Shown: piece after piece, positions 25,901 through 40,900 of the stretch
Layout: every line of letters starts with the position of its first letter
How positions within the stretch are numbered: the first letter of the stretch is position 1
Assembly (NCBI GenBank): GCA_013076295.1
Contig: RQOL01000532.1
Location: 4,154,001-4,218,000, forward strand
DNA from: Sanderia malayensis
Lineage: Eukaryota > Cnidaria > Scyphozoa > Semaeostomeae > Pelagiidae
Direction of reading: 5' to 3'
DNA length: 64,000 nucleotides
The notes under the pieces: model-generated
Told to the model about the DNA's origin: nothing
Databases searched by the model: none
What the model saw: only the letters and a program-made list of their open reading frames with translations
Program-made: the position numbers and the translations under genes

Positions 25901-28900
25901 CATGTTTTCCCCTTGTTTGGCTTGTTCAGGTTCACTCGCAATTTCAACACGGATTCCTTTTCTAAAAATCGAAATCAAACAAGTACAATATAAATAGCAA
26001 CAATCGCAAACATTTTCCAACTAATATTGGTGAATATTTTCTGATGTTACTGCTACAGTAAAAGAACCCAGATAAAAACAACTGAATTAGAAGTCTCCAG
26101 GCTGAATATATCAACTGTATTTAAACAATGGATCGCATGTGAAATATCACTGCCTGACTCTTATACGCGGGAAATTACTGCACAAAATTGCTGTATGCAA
26201 CATTGAATAACAAAAGGAGCGTGCTCACCAAACACTTTTAGGACAGCAACATTCGATCGTGTTTTACCAACAAGATTGTAGGCCTCGCAGAAATATTGTC
26301 CCTCGTCGTTCTGGATGAGTTCAGGCAACTTTAGCGTGTTGCTTCTGAAACCAACTCCTTGTTGATACACCTCTCCGTTCTTGTACCATCTGTAGTAAGG
26401 ACGTGGATCTGCAATCGCATCGCATTCGAACACTGCAGTTCCACCGATTTCAGCTGAGCTGGATTCTGGGTGCTTTGTAAACTTCGGCGTTTCTAAAAAA
26501 GAAAGATCATACAAAGTCCAGAATTGATTTGAAATTATCTTCCACTGTTGAACGAGAACTACATCCATCTTTCATTCCCTGAACTTGGAAGAAAACTCTT
26601 GTTAAACACCCATTAGGATAGCCTGTTTCACATGTGCTTGCAACCCCCACCCCAAAGGCCCTGTGACCCAATAATACCACCAACCATGTCGATCCAATTA
26701 AGGCTATGGGTACCATACACCTGTCTCTATTTTTGCAGCAAAAATGTTGGACGTACATTCAATTGCATTTAATAGTATGCTGCAGTTGTAAAAATCCCTT
26801 CACGATTTGTTAACTCCAGATGATTAACAAATCCTTCAACAGATGCATTATTACGTCACCAGGATACTATGACAGGCTTGAGTGACCATAATGTACAAAC
26901 ATAAAGAGCAATGATGAAAATAGAACTTGAACCAGCAAATTGTTCACCTTGAACGATCAATTCTGCATTGGTCGACTGCATTGTTCCTCCGCCATTTGTC
27001 GCCAAGCACGCATATCTACCCGCGTCGTTCTTCGTCACAGCTGCGAATTCAAGTAATCCCGAGGAAGACCACGCGGCAATGCTGTTACCATCTTTGAGCC
27101 AACGGTACAATACAGCCTCGTTTCCAACTGCTTCACACTCAAGCTGGGTGAAATTAAAGAGCGTATAAGCACAGTATAGAAGTCCATAGCATAATTTGGT
27201 TTAATACAGCATAGTGGATAATGTATCATGGCGTAGCATAGTGTAAGTTGGTATAGCGTAGCATGACCTAGCAAGGTGAAGTACATTATGGCACATTGCG
27301 TTGTAGTGTGGCATAGTTACGTGTAATGCGGCGTAAAATAACATGGTATAAGCAAAGTCTGCAAACAAAGTCTGCAAAACTAACCTTGAAAGGCTTTCCA
27401 ACGAGTCTCTTGAAGCTTCCCTCCGGCATTTTATTGAAAGAGCATAGAGTGGCAGCAGACAATTCCCCTGCCTCTGTAACTCGGAATGACATGGAATTAC
27501 AGCGCATTCTGTAGAAAAAACAACAAGAATCATTCACATTAAAGAATGCGTAGGTAAGTCCATATATAGATTGTGTAACAGGGTGTATAAATGTTACTTA
27601 CATGTTATGAACTTTAACTACGGCTCTCGAAGACATGGGCGGAGTGCCTCGATCGTATGCCTCTACTATGACGTCACGTCTTACCGTGCCATGGTTATCA
27701 ACCTGTAACAAAGCAAACGGTGATAGATAAATTCAAGAATGAAGACACGGTTGAATGAAATAAAAACACCGCTGAAGAGTCTAAGCAACATTAAGCAATG
27801 CCCGGGGGTTAATGCAATACAAAGAGTGGAAAACACAAGACAAACAGAGACAAGATTAAAGAGGTGAGCAGGAATCAAATCGAACTAAAAAAAACTTAGA
27901 CCAGCACAATACTAGAATGTCAAAGGTCAATTTGAATGGGTCGGGGGTCAAAAGATGATGCCTTCCGTATGATAAAGACAGTAACGAATGACGTACTCTT
28001 TTCGTGGTATTCATTCGGTATTTAACAATTCCACCAGGGCCTAAATCTGGGTCAGTTGCACTCAAGTTCAGTAATTTCTTTGCCCCAATAGATCTGAAAT
28101 TGTAATTGAGAACGTTTTGCTTGAATTTCGGCGCATTGTCATTGATGTCGATAACATGAATGAAAACGTCCGCCAGGGACTGGTTGTTTGCTTGTTCAGC
28201 GCCACCTTCACCTGAAAATTCAAATGATGATTGTTAGCATCAGCAACTAATGAAGTAAATGAATCGGGGTCAAATGTCATGAACCAGAGGCTGACTTAGA
28301 GCATAGGTCATAAGCTACATTACACGATTATTCAGAGGCTACTCCATGTTAAAGCTCGGGACTAAACTTCGTCACAGGCCAAGACTCCAATCATGGTACA
28401 GGACTGGTCGGATGCTAAATTTTTTCACAGGTCGAGGCTCAAATAGAATAACGACTTGGGACTGAAGCTGTATTACATCACAGTTCAGGGGCCAAATACC
28501 GTGCCTCGATTCAACGTCCCCTCAAATAAATGCCCCACATGATGTGCTGGAATTAACAAAACGCCTTGGCGCTTAATCGAAGAAATAACGCCATAAATCA
28601 GACTTTAGGGGGGTAAACTGTGCCAGAGAATCACTTACCAACATTAGAATCATTCAGCGGCTTCAGACCACAATCGATATTTCCACCTCTTACTTTCAGA
28701 TGAATAAAGTCCGAGAACTCTCTATCGACAATTCCAGCTACCATGACAGAACCTGGAAGGAAATTGAGAGGAATATTGCAAATCATGTGATGAACAGAGA
28801 AAACATTCCAACAATAACATAACACACCCCCAACTGCAAACCATACGGAGACCCGGTATTTTAAACAACCCTTACAAGTAAACTAAACTTGAGCTCGCTT

Positions 28901-31900
28901 CAACTTCTAAACAGGTCGGACTATTTTTATTTGAAATCTATTCTACATTGATTTCCAATTCCTTAATAAATTCTTCAAAGATAGGCCCTCTTCGCTACAA
29001 TAAGTAACGATACGTTGTCAAGCAAAAAACAGCCAGAGTTCTATTTACCTGTTCTTGGATCTACGGTGAACACTCCTTGGTCATCGCCGGCCTTGATAGC
29101 GTACACTAATTCAGCATTCCGACCAACATCATCATCAGTGGCGGTTACATTGACAACGATAGTACCACGTGGGTCGTTCTCTTTGATTCGTGCAGTGTAG
29201 ACCTTTGGCGAGAAGATGGGACAGTTGTCATCCTCGTCTCCTATGTTTATTGTCAGCTGGGTAGTTTTGGACAACGGTACAGATCCGTGATCTTTTGCTG
29301 TCACCTCCACGGCGTATTGGGCCTTCTCTTCTCGATCTAGAGGCTTCAATGTTGTCACCTGAAATAGGGAACAAATGCATATCGTAAATCCTCGAAGGCG
29401 TATTTGCAAAAACGAAATTTTAGTCTGATTATTGTTCAATATTAAGCAAAATAAAAGCTATACGATGCAGTCAGTTAATAAAGTTATTGGTTTAAACTTG
29501 CTGCTATTTGCAATACATTCACTAAACAACTTCAATGTCTCGATACTTGGGCTCAATATCCTTGCAAATGATTATCAAGATGGGGGCTTATTCGAGGGGA
29601 GAGCTTATTCGAGGATTTACGGTAGTAGATATGATACTGCAATGTCCGTGTTCTGTACTTTTTGCATCGATCACTGTGTGCAGGTAAGGACAGCATTTAT
29701 TGTGTGATAGCTTAAACATATATAGTAAAAGATCGTATGGCAAAGAGTCTGTATGAAGAGGGCTCCGGGACAAAACTCAGTATCACAAAGAATTCTTCTT
29801 TTCTTATCACATGCTTTGTACTATAACTACTTGGTACTATCGATTACTTATCAATACTTAGAACGCTCTGTTCTTTTACATCACTGATACAGCGATGCCA
29901 CGTGAACACATATCGACAACATTAGTTTCACTTAACACAAGTGCAGGTTATACCGAGGCTGTACTTGCTAGCATGTATAAGACTTGAGGACGTTCGATAA
30001 GGTTGCCTGTGTACGTACCTCCCCTGTGGCTGCATTAATGGTAAAGGCATCGTTCGTTTTCATGCTGTATGCAATACGTCCGTTCTCGCCTGTATCAGCA
30101 TCAGTTGCTTTCACAGTAACAACATGGGTACCTGCCATCTTGTTCTCCTTCACCATGCCAGTCAGCGTCTGGTTGTCAAAAACCGGAGCATTATCGTTGA
30201 TGTCAGCGATGTTTATTATGGCATTTACAATTGTTGCTTGCGATGGGACGCCGTGATCCTTTGCTTCAACCTGAAGCGTATACTTGGCCACAAGTTCTCG
30301 GTCCAACTTGTTTTCCAGTGACACAACGCCTGGTAAGTGGAACGATAAACGTTAATGAAATAAAAAATGTCAAATGTGCAAGTTGCTTAGTAGAAGAAGG
30401 CAACGGGCCATCTATAACTAAGGATGCTTTCGCAAAAACATTCTGTGAAGAGGATAATCAGTTTAATCCCAAAATTTCTCAAGCCACTCCAAAGAACCTC
30501 TATATAGCAGACTCTATAAGGTTCTATACGTTATCCGTTATACACACGTTTTACGTTTTACGAAAACTGCCTCCAAAAAAGGTCCGACCATTGATGCACC
30601 ACTACCAATTTACACTAATGCAGAAGGTAATATACTTTGTGTTAAAGGGCCTTGTAGCTACAGTTCAAAATAAGCATAGCAAACCTGTTGTATTGTCGAT
30701 TTTGAAGACATTTCCAACGTTTCCACCTGTGATTGCGTATCCGATGACTGCATTTGACCCTGTATCCAGATCACTCGCCAGCAAGCCGAGAACCACCGCG
30801 CCAACACTCGCGCCTTCAGACATGCTCTCGCTATCGTAGCTCTTCGCGAAAACTGGAGCATTGTCGTTAACATCAATCACAGTTATTGACAATGTAAGCG
30901 GCTGTGAAGTAAGTCGAGGCTGACCTCTGTCCCGAGCAACGATCGTTATGGTGTGAGAAGACACAGATTCTCGGTCAAGTTCCACTGCCGTTGAGATTTT
31001 GCCCGTCAATGATTCGATGGCGAATTACTACTGCTAGGCCCATTTTCGATCGAGTATTCAATCTGTGCGTTCACGCCGGCGTCTTGATCTGTCGCACTCG
31101 CCGTGTAGAACGACTGGACGAGCTTATTCTCGCTAACCGACACACTCGCCGAGGATAAAGCAAAGTACGGAGCGTTGTCGTTCACATCAGTGACGCTGAT
31201 CGTTACTGTCGTTTGTGCCGAAAGCTGTGGCGAGCCGCCGTCGCTAGCTCTGACACCGACAAAGTAGACACTTTTCGTTTCTCGGTCCAACCCAACAGTC
31301 GTTCTAATTTGGCCGGATTGCGAATCAATTGAGAAGAATGCTGTGCTGTTTAACAGCGAATACGTCAACGCTCCGAATGAATCCTTGTCTGTAGCCACAA
31401 CGGTAAGAACTGCTGAACTAACAGCCGATCCTTCCGATACATTCACATTGTATGCTTTGTCAAACACAGGACTATTGTCGTTCAAATTTCCGATCTCTAT
31501 TTCGACGTCGGTGGACGATTGGAATTTTCCGTCCGACACAATGGCTGTGAACTTGTAGCTTTTTGTTGCTTCGTAATCCAATGCTGATGCCGTGAAGATT
31601 TGGCCTGTTGTGGCATTGATGGAGAATGCGGTTGCAGGCGCCGTTGTGTCAAGCTGATATGTTATTTGGGAATTCGTACCTTCATCTGCGTCAGTGGCAC
31701 TAACGATAAGCACTGGGGTTCCTGTGGCTACATTTTCATCGACAGTTCCTGAATTAAAAGAAAAACAGAAATATAGAAAAGATACTGACAAATAGCAAAA
31801 AAAGTAAAAAAGAAGTAATTGCATCTGTGATAGGAGTAGCAATAAGATGTTACAAAATGGAAGCACACAAGGCACAAGAAGTAGATGAAGTTCCAAGAGA

Positions 31901-34900
31901 AAAACAACCAATATTAGTAGGTCAATGAAATAAGAAGTAGTAGCAACAGTAGTAACAGTTTTGGTGACAGTAGCAAAAGTTGTACAAGCAGAACACTTGC
32001 CTTTAAACACGGTCTTCACGAAAGCTGGACCATTATCATTAACGTCCTTCACAGTTACACCGAACGACTTGGCACTGCGCAGTACGGGATTACCCTTGTC
32101 CTGAACTCTGACCTTAAGTTGATAGCTGGCTGTCTGCTCTCTGTCAATTGCCTTTGCAAGCCTAAGTTCACCGCTGCTAGCATTCAATACGAATGCATCA
32201 TTCAAGTTGCCTGCTACGATTTCAAACGTCACCTCAGCATTCACACCAATATCGTCGTCTGTTGCTTGGAACTTCGCCACAAGTGTACCGACAGAAGCGT
32301 CCTCGCTAACTGGCGCTATGAGGAGGGGAGATACGAGCCTTGGCGAATTGTCATTTTCATCCAATACCGTCACGTTCAACACAGCTCTACTCGTCTTTTT
32401 CGCAGTGAATTCTGGGTTATCATTGGCTTCAATTACAAGTGTATAGAATGACGTGGCTTCCCTGTCCAGATTAATTCTGGTATAAACCGCACCGCTGCTC
32501 GTTCCGATTCCAAACGCACTCGACCCAGTTGCACCGTTCTCCGAGATCAGTTTGTAAGACACACTGCCGTACGTCCCCGCGTCTTTATCCGTTGCACGCA
32601 CAACAGTAACGGTAGCTGCGTCGCCGCAATTCTCTGTGATTTGTTTCGGCACTACCTGGTCGAACACGGGTGCGTTGTCGTTCTTGTCTTTGACCGTCAC
32701 TGTTACAACTACAGTGCTTTTCAGCGATGGAGTTCCACCGTCTTTGGCTGCAACAACAAGCGTGTGGATGGCGGTGGTCTCTCTATCGAGCACTTGTGTC
32801 GTCTCAATATCTCCATTCGGTTGGATTCTAAACTGGTCTTTCGTTGCTCCAGACTCAATCACGTATTCAATAGCTGCGTTTGTGCCTTCGTCGTTGTCGA
32901 GAGCGCGAACTCGGGTCACTGACATAACTAAACAAGATAAAATAGTAACAATAATAATGATTGTAACAATTTACGATCTAACCAACTTTTGATAACAAAC
33001 AATTCAGTATCCGGTCTCTTGAACATTCGGGTTAACTTTCTGGTTAACAAACTCTCAGTATAAAAATATACTTTTCTGCATTCTACCAGGATTCCTTTGT
33101 AATGTCACTATAATGCTATCTCCATCGCTATCCTACATTCATCTTATTGTGAGCAATACAGCTCATTATTACTGTTCCAGGGTTCTTTGTCCCAAATTAT
33201 AGAGAACCAAATACACTTTGCTATAGCATGAGGGCTAAATGAGAAATATCTGTTCCCATGGATAAGGAAATGAAAATTAACCAACCTGTGGCCCCATTTT
33301 CATTAACAGATTGGCTGTACGCAGCCTTCTGGAATTGCGGTGTATTATCATTAATGTCAAGCACCTTGATTGGCAAATGAGTTGTCGTTACTTTGCTCGA
33401 AGCATCGGTTACTGCCACAGTGAGGTTGTAGTTTGGCACTGTTTCTCTGTCCAGCGGGTTTTTAACACGAAGCTGACCTGAAATCAGCATTTCAATAGGC
33501 TTATCAATAGCCTTGCAATGGACTATAAATTGCCTATGCAGCTAAATACTATGCTCTTCCTATATAGTTACAAGTAGAGCATTTATGTTCAACTTCAGGC
33601 TATGCTTTTCACATACAGCTATAGGCTGCATACCGTAATGCTTCGATTAAACGCCCGGGGCGTTTATTAATATTTTGATATTTTAGGGGGCTTCTATTCG
33701 AGGGGCGTTTAAAAGAGGGGGCGCTTAAAAGAGGGGGCGTTTAAAAGAAGGGGTTGTTTAATCGAAGCATTACGGTTCCCTATCACACAAATACAACATC
33801 AACGAAACCATTGGGAACTGTAAAGAATATCATACCTGTACTGCCATCAATTTCAAATGCATTTCCAGTGTTGCCTTGCGTGATGCTATATGTCAGAACA
33901 CTGCCATCTTTATCTGTGGCATTAAACTTGACAACAGGCGTGCCTGTCTGCACACCTTCTGAAACTTTGGCTTCTGTTATCTTACCAAACTCCGGAGCAT
34001 TATCGTCAACATTAACGATTGTGATAGCAGCCTGTAATTCACGAATATATACTTTGTTGTAAGATATCGTTATAGATTGACAAGGGCTATAATCTCTCCT
34101 ATCAAGTTAGAGTAATATACATATTACATATACATACATATACATATTACAGTAACCACCATATTAGCAAACAACAAAGCGTCACATTACTAGAAGTAAA
34201 GTAGTTCTGAGATGCTACTACTACAATGGAATACCTCGACAAAAGCACATTACATACCTTACAGGTACTTGTCTTCTGTGGTACACCCGAGTCTTTGGCA
34301 GTAACGGTCAATTCGTAGCTGGCCAAAGTCTCGTAGTCCAATGCCATTTTCGTGACAATGAGGCCTGTATTAGCATCAATGGAAAAATTGCCACCATGAG
34401 CACCGCCAGTGATCTCGTAGGTAATAACAGCATTTGAACCGGCGTCAGCATCTGTCGCAGATACCTGCAAACACATAAATCGTGCAGTCAGGACTGTAAA
34501 GCAGCTATGTTAGTTCACTTATTAGAGGCAATACTATACACCTGGAATACAGTGTTATTCTGTAATGGACGCCAATACAACTATTGTTGCTCCATACCAA
34601 ACTTTGTTGTCTAAACATATTTCAATTAAACCCAGCTTCTCTGTAACTTTACAGAAAAACATAAAAGAAAAGCCATTTACCTGAATGACGTTCGATCCAA
34701 TTGCCGAGTCCTCTCGAACCCGACCGGAATAAACCGCCTTGCTAAATACCGGGCCGTTATCGTTGATGTCATCAACAATGATTGCGACCGGAACATTGAC
34801 AAACAATGACGGGATGCCATTGTCGGATACTTTGACGCTCATCGCGTAAGATGAACCAGTTTCTCTGTCGAGTTTGGCCAAAGCAGATATAACACCAGTT

Positions 34901-37900
34901 GCAGCATTAATACTAAAGTGTCTACAAAAAAAGAATTACATTTATATCAAACCTAATCTACTCAAATACTTATCGTTACTTTTATCACTTTGCACTCAGT
35001 TTACTAAAACACGAAACGGCTATATGCATGTCTCGAGCCTAACCGTGTCGCATACTATTAGAGAAAGTAGACATGTGCTAGACATAAAAATGTTTCCAGT
35101 TATCGAGGGTCGAGTATGCAGCAAACTTGGAGAAAGTCAAAATCAAAGAAAAGCAGACAAACGTCGTAGATAGCAACGATCCTGTAATAATGGTAAATCT
35201 GACTCAAACGCACTGGAGACAATCAACTCGATCTACAAGATCGTCTAATCGTAATTATTATTGCGCATGCGCTCCTTCCTACTAAATCCTCTACTCTAAT
35301 AAACGCCCAAGACATATAAAAAAGAGGTGGCAAGTGTCGGCGGCGATAGTTAGAGTTATCATGAAGATAATATCCATGTTCAACTTACTGTGAACCGACG
35401 ACACCCTCAAGACTGTATGTGAGTTTACTGTTATCGCCTTGGTCTGCATCTGTAGCCAGGACCCGACCCACTGTGAGGTTAGTGTTCTGTTCTTCTTGGA
35501 TATGGAATGTATACGATGCAGGGTTTGCAATGGGTGTGTTGTCGTTGTCATCTTTGACATTGATAGTCACATTGGAGGAGCTGGATCGGCTCGGTTTGCC
35601 GAAATCTGTGGCGGTTACCTGGCATTTGTAACTGGCTCTTGCTTCCCTATTCAAATACTGTTGGGTCTTTATTTGACCAGTGGACTAAAATACAAAATCA
35701 TCATTATTATATCATCATCAAAAACGACATCTTATGAAAATGCCATTCTCACGTTTACAATTCAATCCAGTTAGGCTCATTGACAACAATTGACAACTAT
35801 GTTCTAATATCAAACAATTGTGGAGTTGGTGCCACTGTCCATGAATAGAGTTTGCTATGCATTTTAATAAGACACACATTATGTTATCTAAGAATCGTTT
35901 GTAAAAGAAAGTATGAAGTAAAGCATAGTTTCTAAATAAACTGGCCCATTGTGCAAGACATTTTTACAGAGTATTACGTGAAGGGATGGATGTTGAAAGC
36001 ACAACATGCAATTGTCTCAGGCTTTTGATTTTAACTGCATTAACAATGGTATGCAGTAGACCAACTTACCGAGTCGACTGAAAACGGGCAACCATTAAAA
36101 GGGCCTTCACTAATCATATATTCAAGCTGCGCATTCACCCCAGCATCAGCATCCGTTGCAACGACGTAGCACACGGCACTTCCACTTGGTGAATTCTCCA
36201 ATATTTCACATGTATACGGTGCACCTGTGAACACCGGAGTATTGTCATTCACATCAATAATACTAACAACAACTTGTGACGTAGCAGAGAGCACAGGGCT
36301 ACCAGCATCGGAAACTTTGACATTGATCGTGTACTTCTTCGTCCTTTCAAAATCCAGCACAGAACTCACTTTGACGTCACCATTTGAATCCACAGTGAAT
36401 GGAATGCCGGTCGTTGTTGACTCGAAGGTTAGCCTCGAATTCGAGCCAGAATCGTAGTCGTTAGCAGTGACCTTGCCGATGACGTGACCATTGGTCGCAT
36501 TTTCAAAGGCCGACATGCTAAATGAGGTTGAGGTGAATGCAGGAGCGTTGTCGTTGATATCTGTGACTGCAATTCTTACTGTTGCAGACGCATGCTTTGC
36601 TGGTGAGCCACTGTCGCTTGCCTTAACACCCAGGTTATACAATTTGATTCCTTCGTAGTCAAGCTCTCTGTTGATCTTGATTTCACCTAAAGCAATAAAG
36701 ATAAAAAATAAATGCGAGTCGATCATTGAATGGAGATGAGAACTAATTGCTTTTCTACAACTAAGTTTAAGCATTGCAAGGTATTTTGTTGGGGGTAGAC
36801 GGCTGGTGCTGAAATATTACTAATGCATTACATCAAGAGGACTTGGATTTCTATTTGATCAACAAAAACATGCAATAATTTTAACTCGAGCAGTCTCGGA
36901 TCCAGACTAAGATTTTTCCGCCAATAAAATAGAGCACGACGATTCACTGTTTACAGCCTCGTTATCACTCCAGGGCTTGTCATAACCTCCATGGAATTGG
37001 TACAAATGTTTGTTTCACTGGAAACTTAGGACAGGCAAACATTTTTCAAGGAAAGCATATTCAAGAGTGAAAGCCGACTGTATGCAACAATCAAAATACA
37101 AACCCGTGTGACTGACGATCATAAAAGCGTTGTTCGTATTTCCACTTTCGATTGAATAAGCCAGAATTCCACTGGGACCAGTGTCTTGGTCAGTGGCATT
37201 GACATCCACAACGACCGTTCCGATTGCCGAGCCTTCTGCAATGTCTTTGCTGTACGTTGTAGGTCGAAATACCGGGCTGAAATCGTTGGTATCTTGAACG
37301 GTGATGACGACGTCAGCTGTTCCGAACCGTGGACTTGATGCGCTGTCTTCAGCCTTCACTTTCAATCGGTATGAATTTCGTACGCCAAACGATAGAGCAC
37401 CTATTAATGTTATATTTCCTGCAAAAACAAACAATTCAATTATAATAATGTCATCCTTTCAAGAAGGACCGTGTGTGAAGTAAAACACAACAGCATTGTT
37501 CGCAATATACAAAGCTATGGCGCGAAAGACCGTTGAAAACAAAGGGTATCATTCGTGCAAGAGAGAACAAGTGCAGCTCGCGACAACGTGATCACGGGTC
37601 TTAGAAGACCAGGCTGTGGTTCGCGCCATTTCACAACATAGTTAACAATCATGTGAACTATACAAAGATAAGCACCCAATTTGAAACATGGAACATTGCT
37701 GCTAGGATACTCACAAGTAGGAGACATAAAGACATTTGATGGAGACAATGATACTAATCATCCAACAGCAGTGATAGTGATTACATGATATGTAATGTAA
37801 TGATGCTTACCAGTATTACGATCAATTGCAAACTTCGGAACAGCATCGTCACCTGATTGGATTGTATATTTGATGTTGGAATTAGTGCCTTGGTCTTTAT

Positions 37901-40900
37901 CAGTGGCAGCAACCTAAATGAGACATTAGAGCCATCAATTGAGCCAACTAGTAACAGTAGTACTAACAGCTGTATACATTATGCTATTCAATCAAGGTGT
38001 CTGGTATCATATGTCTCACAAAGGGGACTTGAAAAACGTCCCTAATGGACAAAGAAACAATTGAATCAGCCAAACTAGTAATAGTGGCTTTATAACAAGG
38101 TGCCTTTTGGTGAGCCCGCTAAAAACGTCAAAGAAAAATAAAAAGCACCCTTGGTTGGTCACCAATTGGTCTGTTGGAGAAACATAAATGTTTCATCCAG
38201 CATGCAAAATAGGCGATCAATAATTACAACAGCATGCGATACCTTGGTAACATGTGTATTCGTATTGGCATTTTCCAATACAGTGGCCCAGTAGGTTCCC
38301 ATGGTGAAAACAGGTGAATTGTCATTGACATCCCGAACTGAGATGACGTATCGGGTTGTCGCTGACAGTGATGGTTGTCCCAAATCGGCGATTTTAATCC
38401 GTAAACTGTACGATGCTCTGAAATGAAAAACAATTCCGAAAATAGAATAGAGAATATTTAATCGAGAACAGAGAAAGAATCATTTGAGCCAAAACATGCA
38501 ACCATTTTGCTGTTATCCAGATAACCTAACCGTAAATAAACCACAAGCGAAAAACGGTGGCCTAACGAGCTGTGGTTATCCATAGGTGTGGAAACATGCA
38601 ACCCAGAAAGATCAATACTACTTTTCTAATTAATCTTCAAATTTAATGAATACGGGCCAAAATCAATATGGTTCAGGAATGGCCTCACACGACTCCGTCA
38701 TGTCCTTGTATGACTGTATTGCTTGGCTAGTTGTTATTTGTATGCGAATGAGGCAATAGTGTGAGAGTCAGAGAGCACAAAACGCGTCTTACATTGATTC
38801 CCTGTCGATTACACCCGCAGTCGTAATGGCACACGTCGATGCGTCCATTGAGAATGCATTGTTTGTATTGCCATCAGTAATGCTGCAGCGAATGTTGGCA
38901 TTTATACCTGAAACAATGAATGCATTTGATGAAACATTGCTGATCTAGACAAAATTGCAGAGATGAGTTAAGAAATAATGTGATCAGAAATTCACACGAA
39001 AAGCTGTCATGGTACTTTTTCATAAGACATGTCATGATACTATGACACAGCCAAAGCAGCCTAAAACTTCCACTAACCCTAAACTTCCAGTAACATTCCA
39101 AAAGTGCTCATGAAATAACTATCTGTTTACCGATAAACACGCAGAAATGCTTATTCGAGGATTTACGGTAATGTGATTGGCATACATTATAAAAACCGCG
39201 TGTCACACACTCACCAATATCGCGATCTGCTGTTTGTACTGTACCAACGTGTGTGCCACGGGCAACATTCTCAGTGACCATGAAGGTCTTTTGTCCCTGA
39301 AACGTAGGGGCATTGTCGTTGATATCATCGACAGAGACATCTAATGGGACACAGATCTTCTGGATTGGTTGGCCAGCATCACTGGCACACACTGTCAGCG
39401 TGAATTTAGCGACGCTTTCTCTGTCCAATGCCCGGGCAGTTGTTACCAAACCGGAAACCGAGTTGATGCTGAAATCTCCTCCGGTATTTCCAGACTCAAT
39501 CGTGTAAGCAATTTGACTGTTTGTACCAAAATCAACATCTGTTAAAATGTGAAAAAAATGAAAGCAATAAGAATGCACCGCAGCAATAGTGAATTATGGC
39601 ATTGAATTGCCATTGCATCTACTCCTGTACAATAAAACAGCGATAGCTATGACGACTGTTGAAAAATAATCAGTGGCATTCCTATTTAGAGGACTTAAAA
39701 TTTAGAGAAAATCAAAACAGATGTGAAAGAATGAAGTCAAAACATGCTTGTTGAACAGATAAAAACTTGTTCTATGAAGCAGTCTGAAAGACCACGTGTT
39801 TAGTTCGCTGCATCAGTAAATTCGTGACATAAAAGAAGGTGTCTACATCGAGATTGTACTGAAAATAAAAGAAACTAAAAAGGTGATACTATTTACATTG
39901 CTAATGAACAAACCTGTAGCAGAGACTGTTACAACAACAGTCCCCTGGGACTGGTTCTCTAGTACAGTTGCACTGTACCTACTGACTGGGAATGCGGGTG
40001 CGTTATCATTGATATCCAGTGCGGTTACAGTTACGGTGGTCCGGTCTTTCAGTGGTGGATCGGAACAATCTTTTACATCAACAATCAACAAGTAGACCTC
40101 CTTCAGTTCCCGGTCAATCGGCTTGCTGGTCGTTATCAAACCAGTAGTTGGGTTGATATTAAAGTAGTGTTTATCAGATGATACAATTTCGTATTGCAGA
40201 GTACACTGCAATGTCGTGTCCGGATCTGTAGCTGTCAGGGTTTTCACCACTCGGCCCACAGTATTGCCTTCATTGATGCTCACACTGCATCCACCAAACA
40301 GGGCACAGTCTCCGGTAAAGGTGGGCGGTTCATTAATGTTTATTATATTGATTACCAGTACTGCTACATCGGTCTTCACCGGGCTGCCAGTATCTTGAAC
40401 AAGGATTTGCAAATCGTACTTCTTCTGGCGCTGATCGTAATCTAAGTACCGGGCAACTCGGAGCACTCCTGTGTCCCGATCAAGTGTGAAGTCGTCTTTT
40501 CCTGTTCCGGAACTTAGCGAGTAGCGTAGTTTTCCGTTGCTACCTGCATCAGCGTCGGTGGCTCTTACGGTGCCAATATAGCTGTTTGGAGAAGAATCTT
40601 CTCTCACTCGGAAAGAGTAGGGATCACCGATGAAACTCGGAGCATTGTCGTTGAGATCACCAACTGTAACAGTGAGAAGTGTGCGACCTTTGTGGCATTT
40701 CAAATTGGCATCCTGTGCAACGATTACCAGAGAGTATTTGGCCACGCTTTCTCTGTTCAATTGTCTAGTCGTGGTTACTTTACCGGTGTTTTGATTGATT
40801 GTAAAATGGCCAGCACCATTGCCATACTTGATGGAATAGAGAAAGCTGGAAAATAAAGAGACTACGGATAGAATAATGCTCAATATCTATAAATAGAACG

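Noticed and set aside
30231..30839. Plus-strand open frame of 202 codons
   Set aside because: It is antisense to hedgling exons 22-23 and an intron. The minus strand has clear cadherin coding here.
32207..32992. Plus-strand open frames opposite cadherin exon 21
   Set aside because: Shadow frames of the minus-strand exon; Ser/Thr/Val-rich as expected for antisense cadherin sequence.
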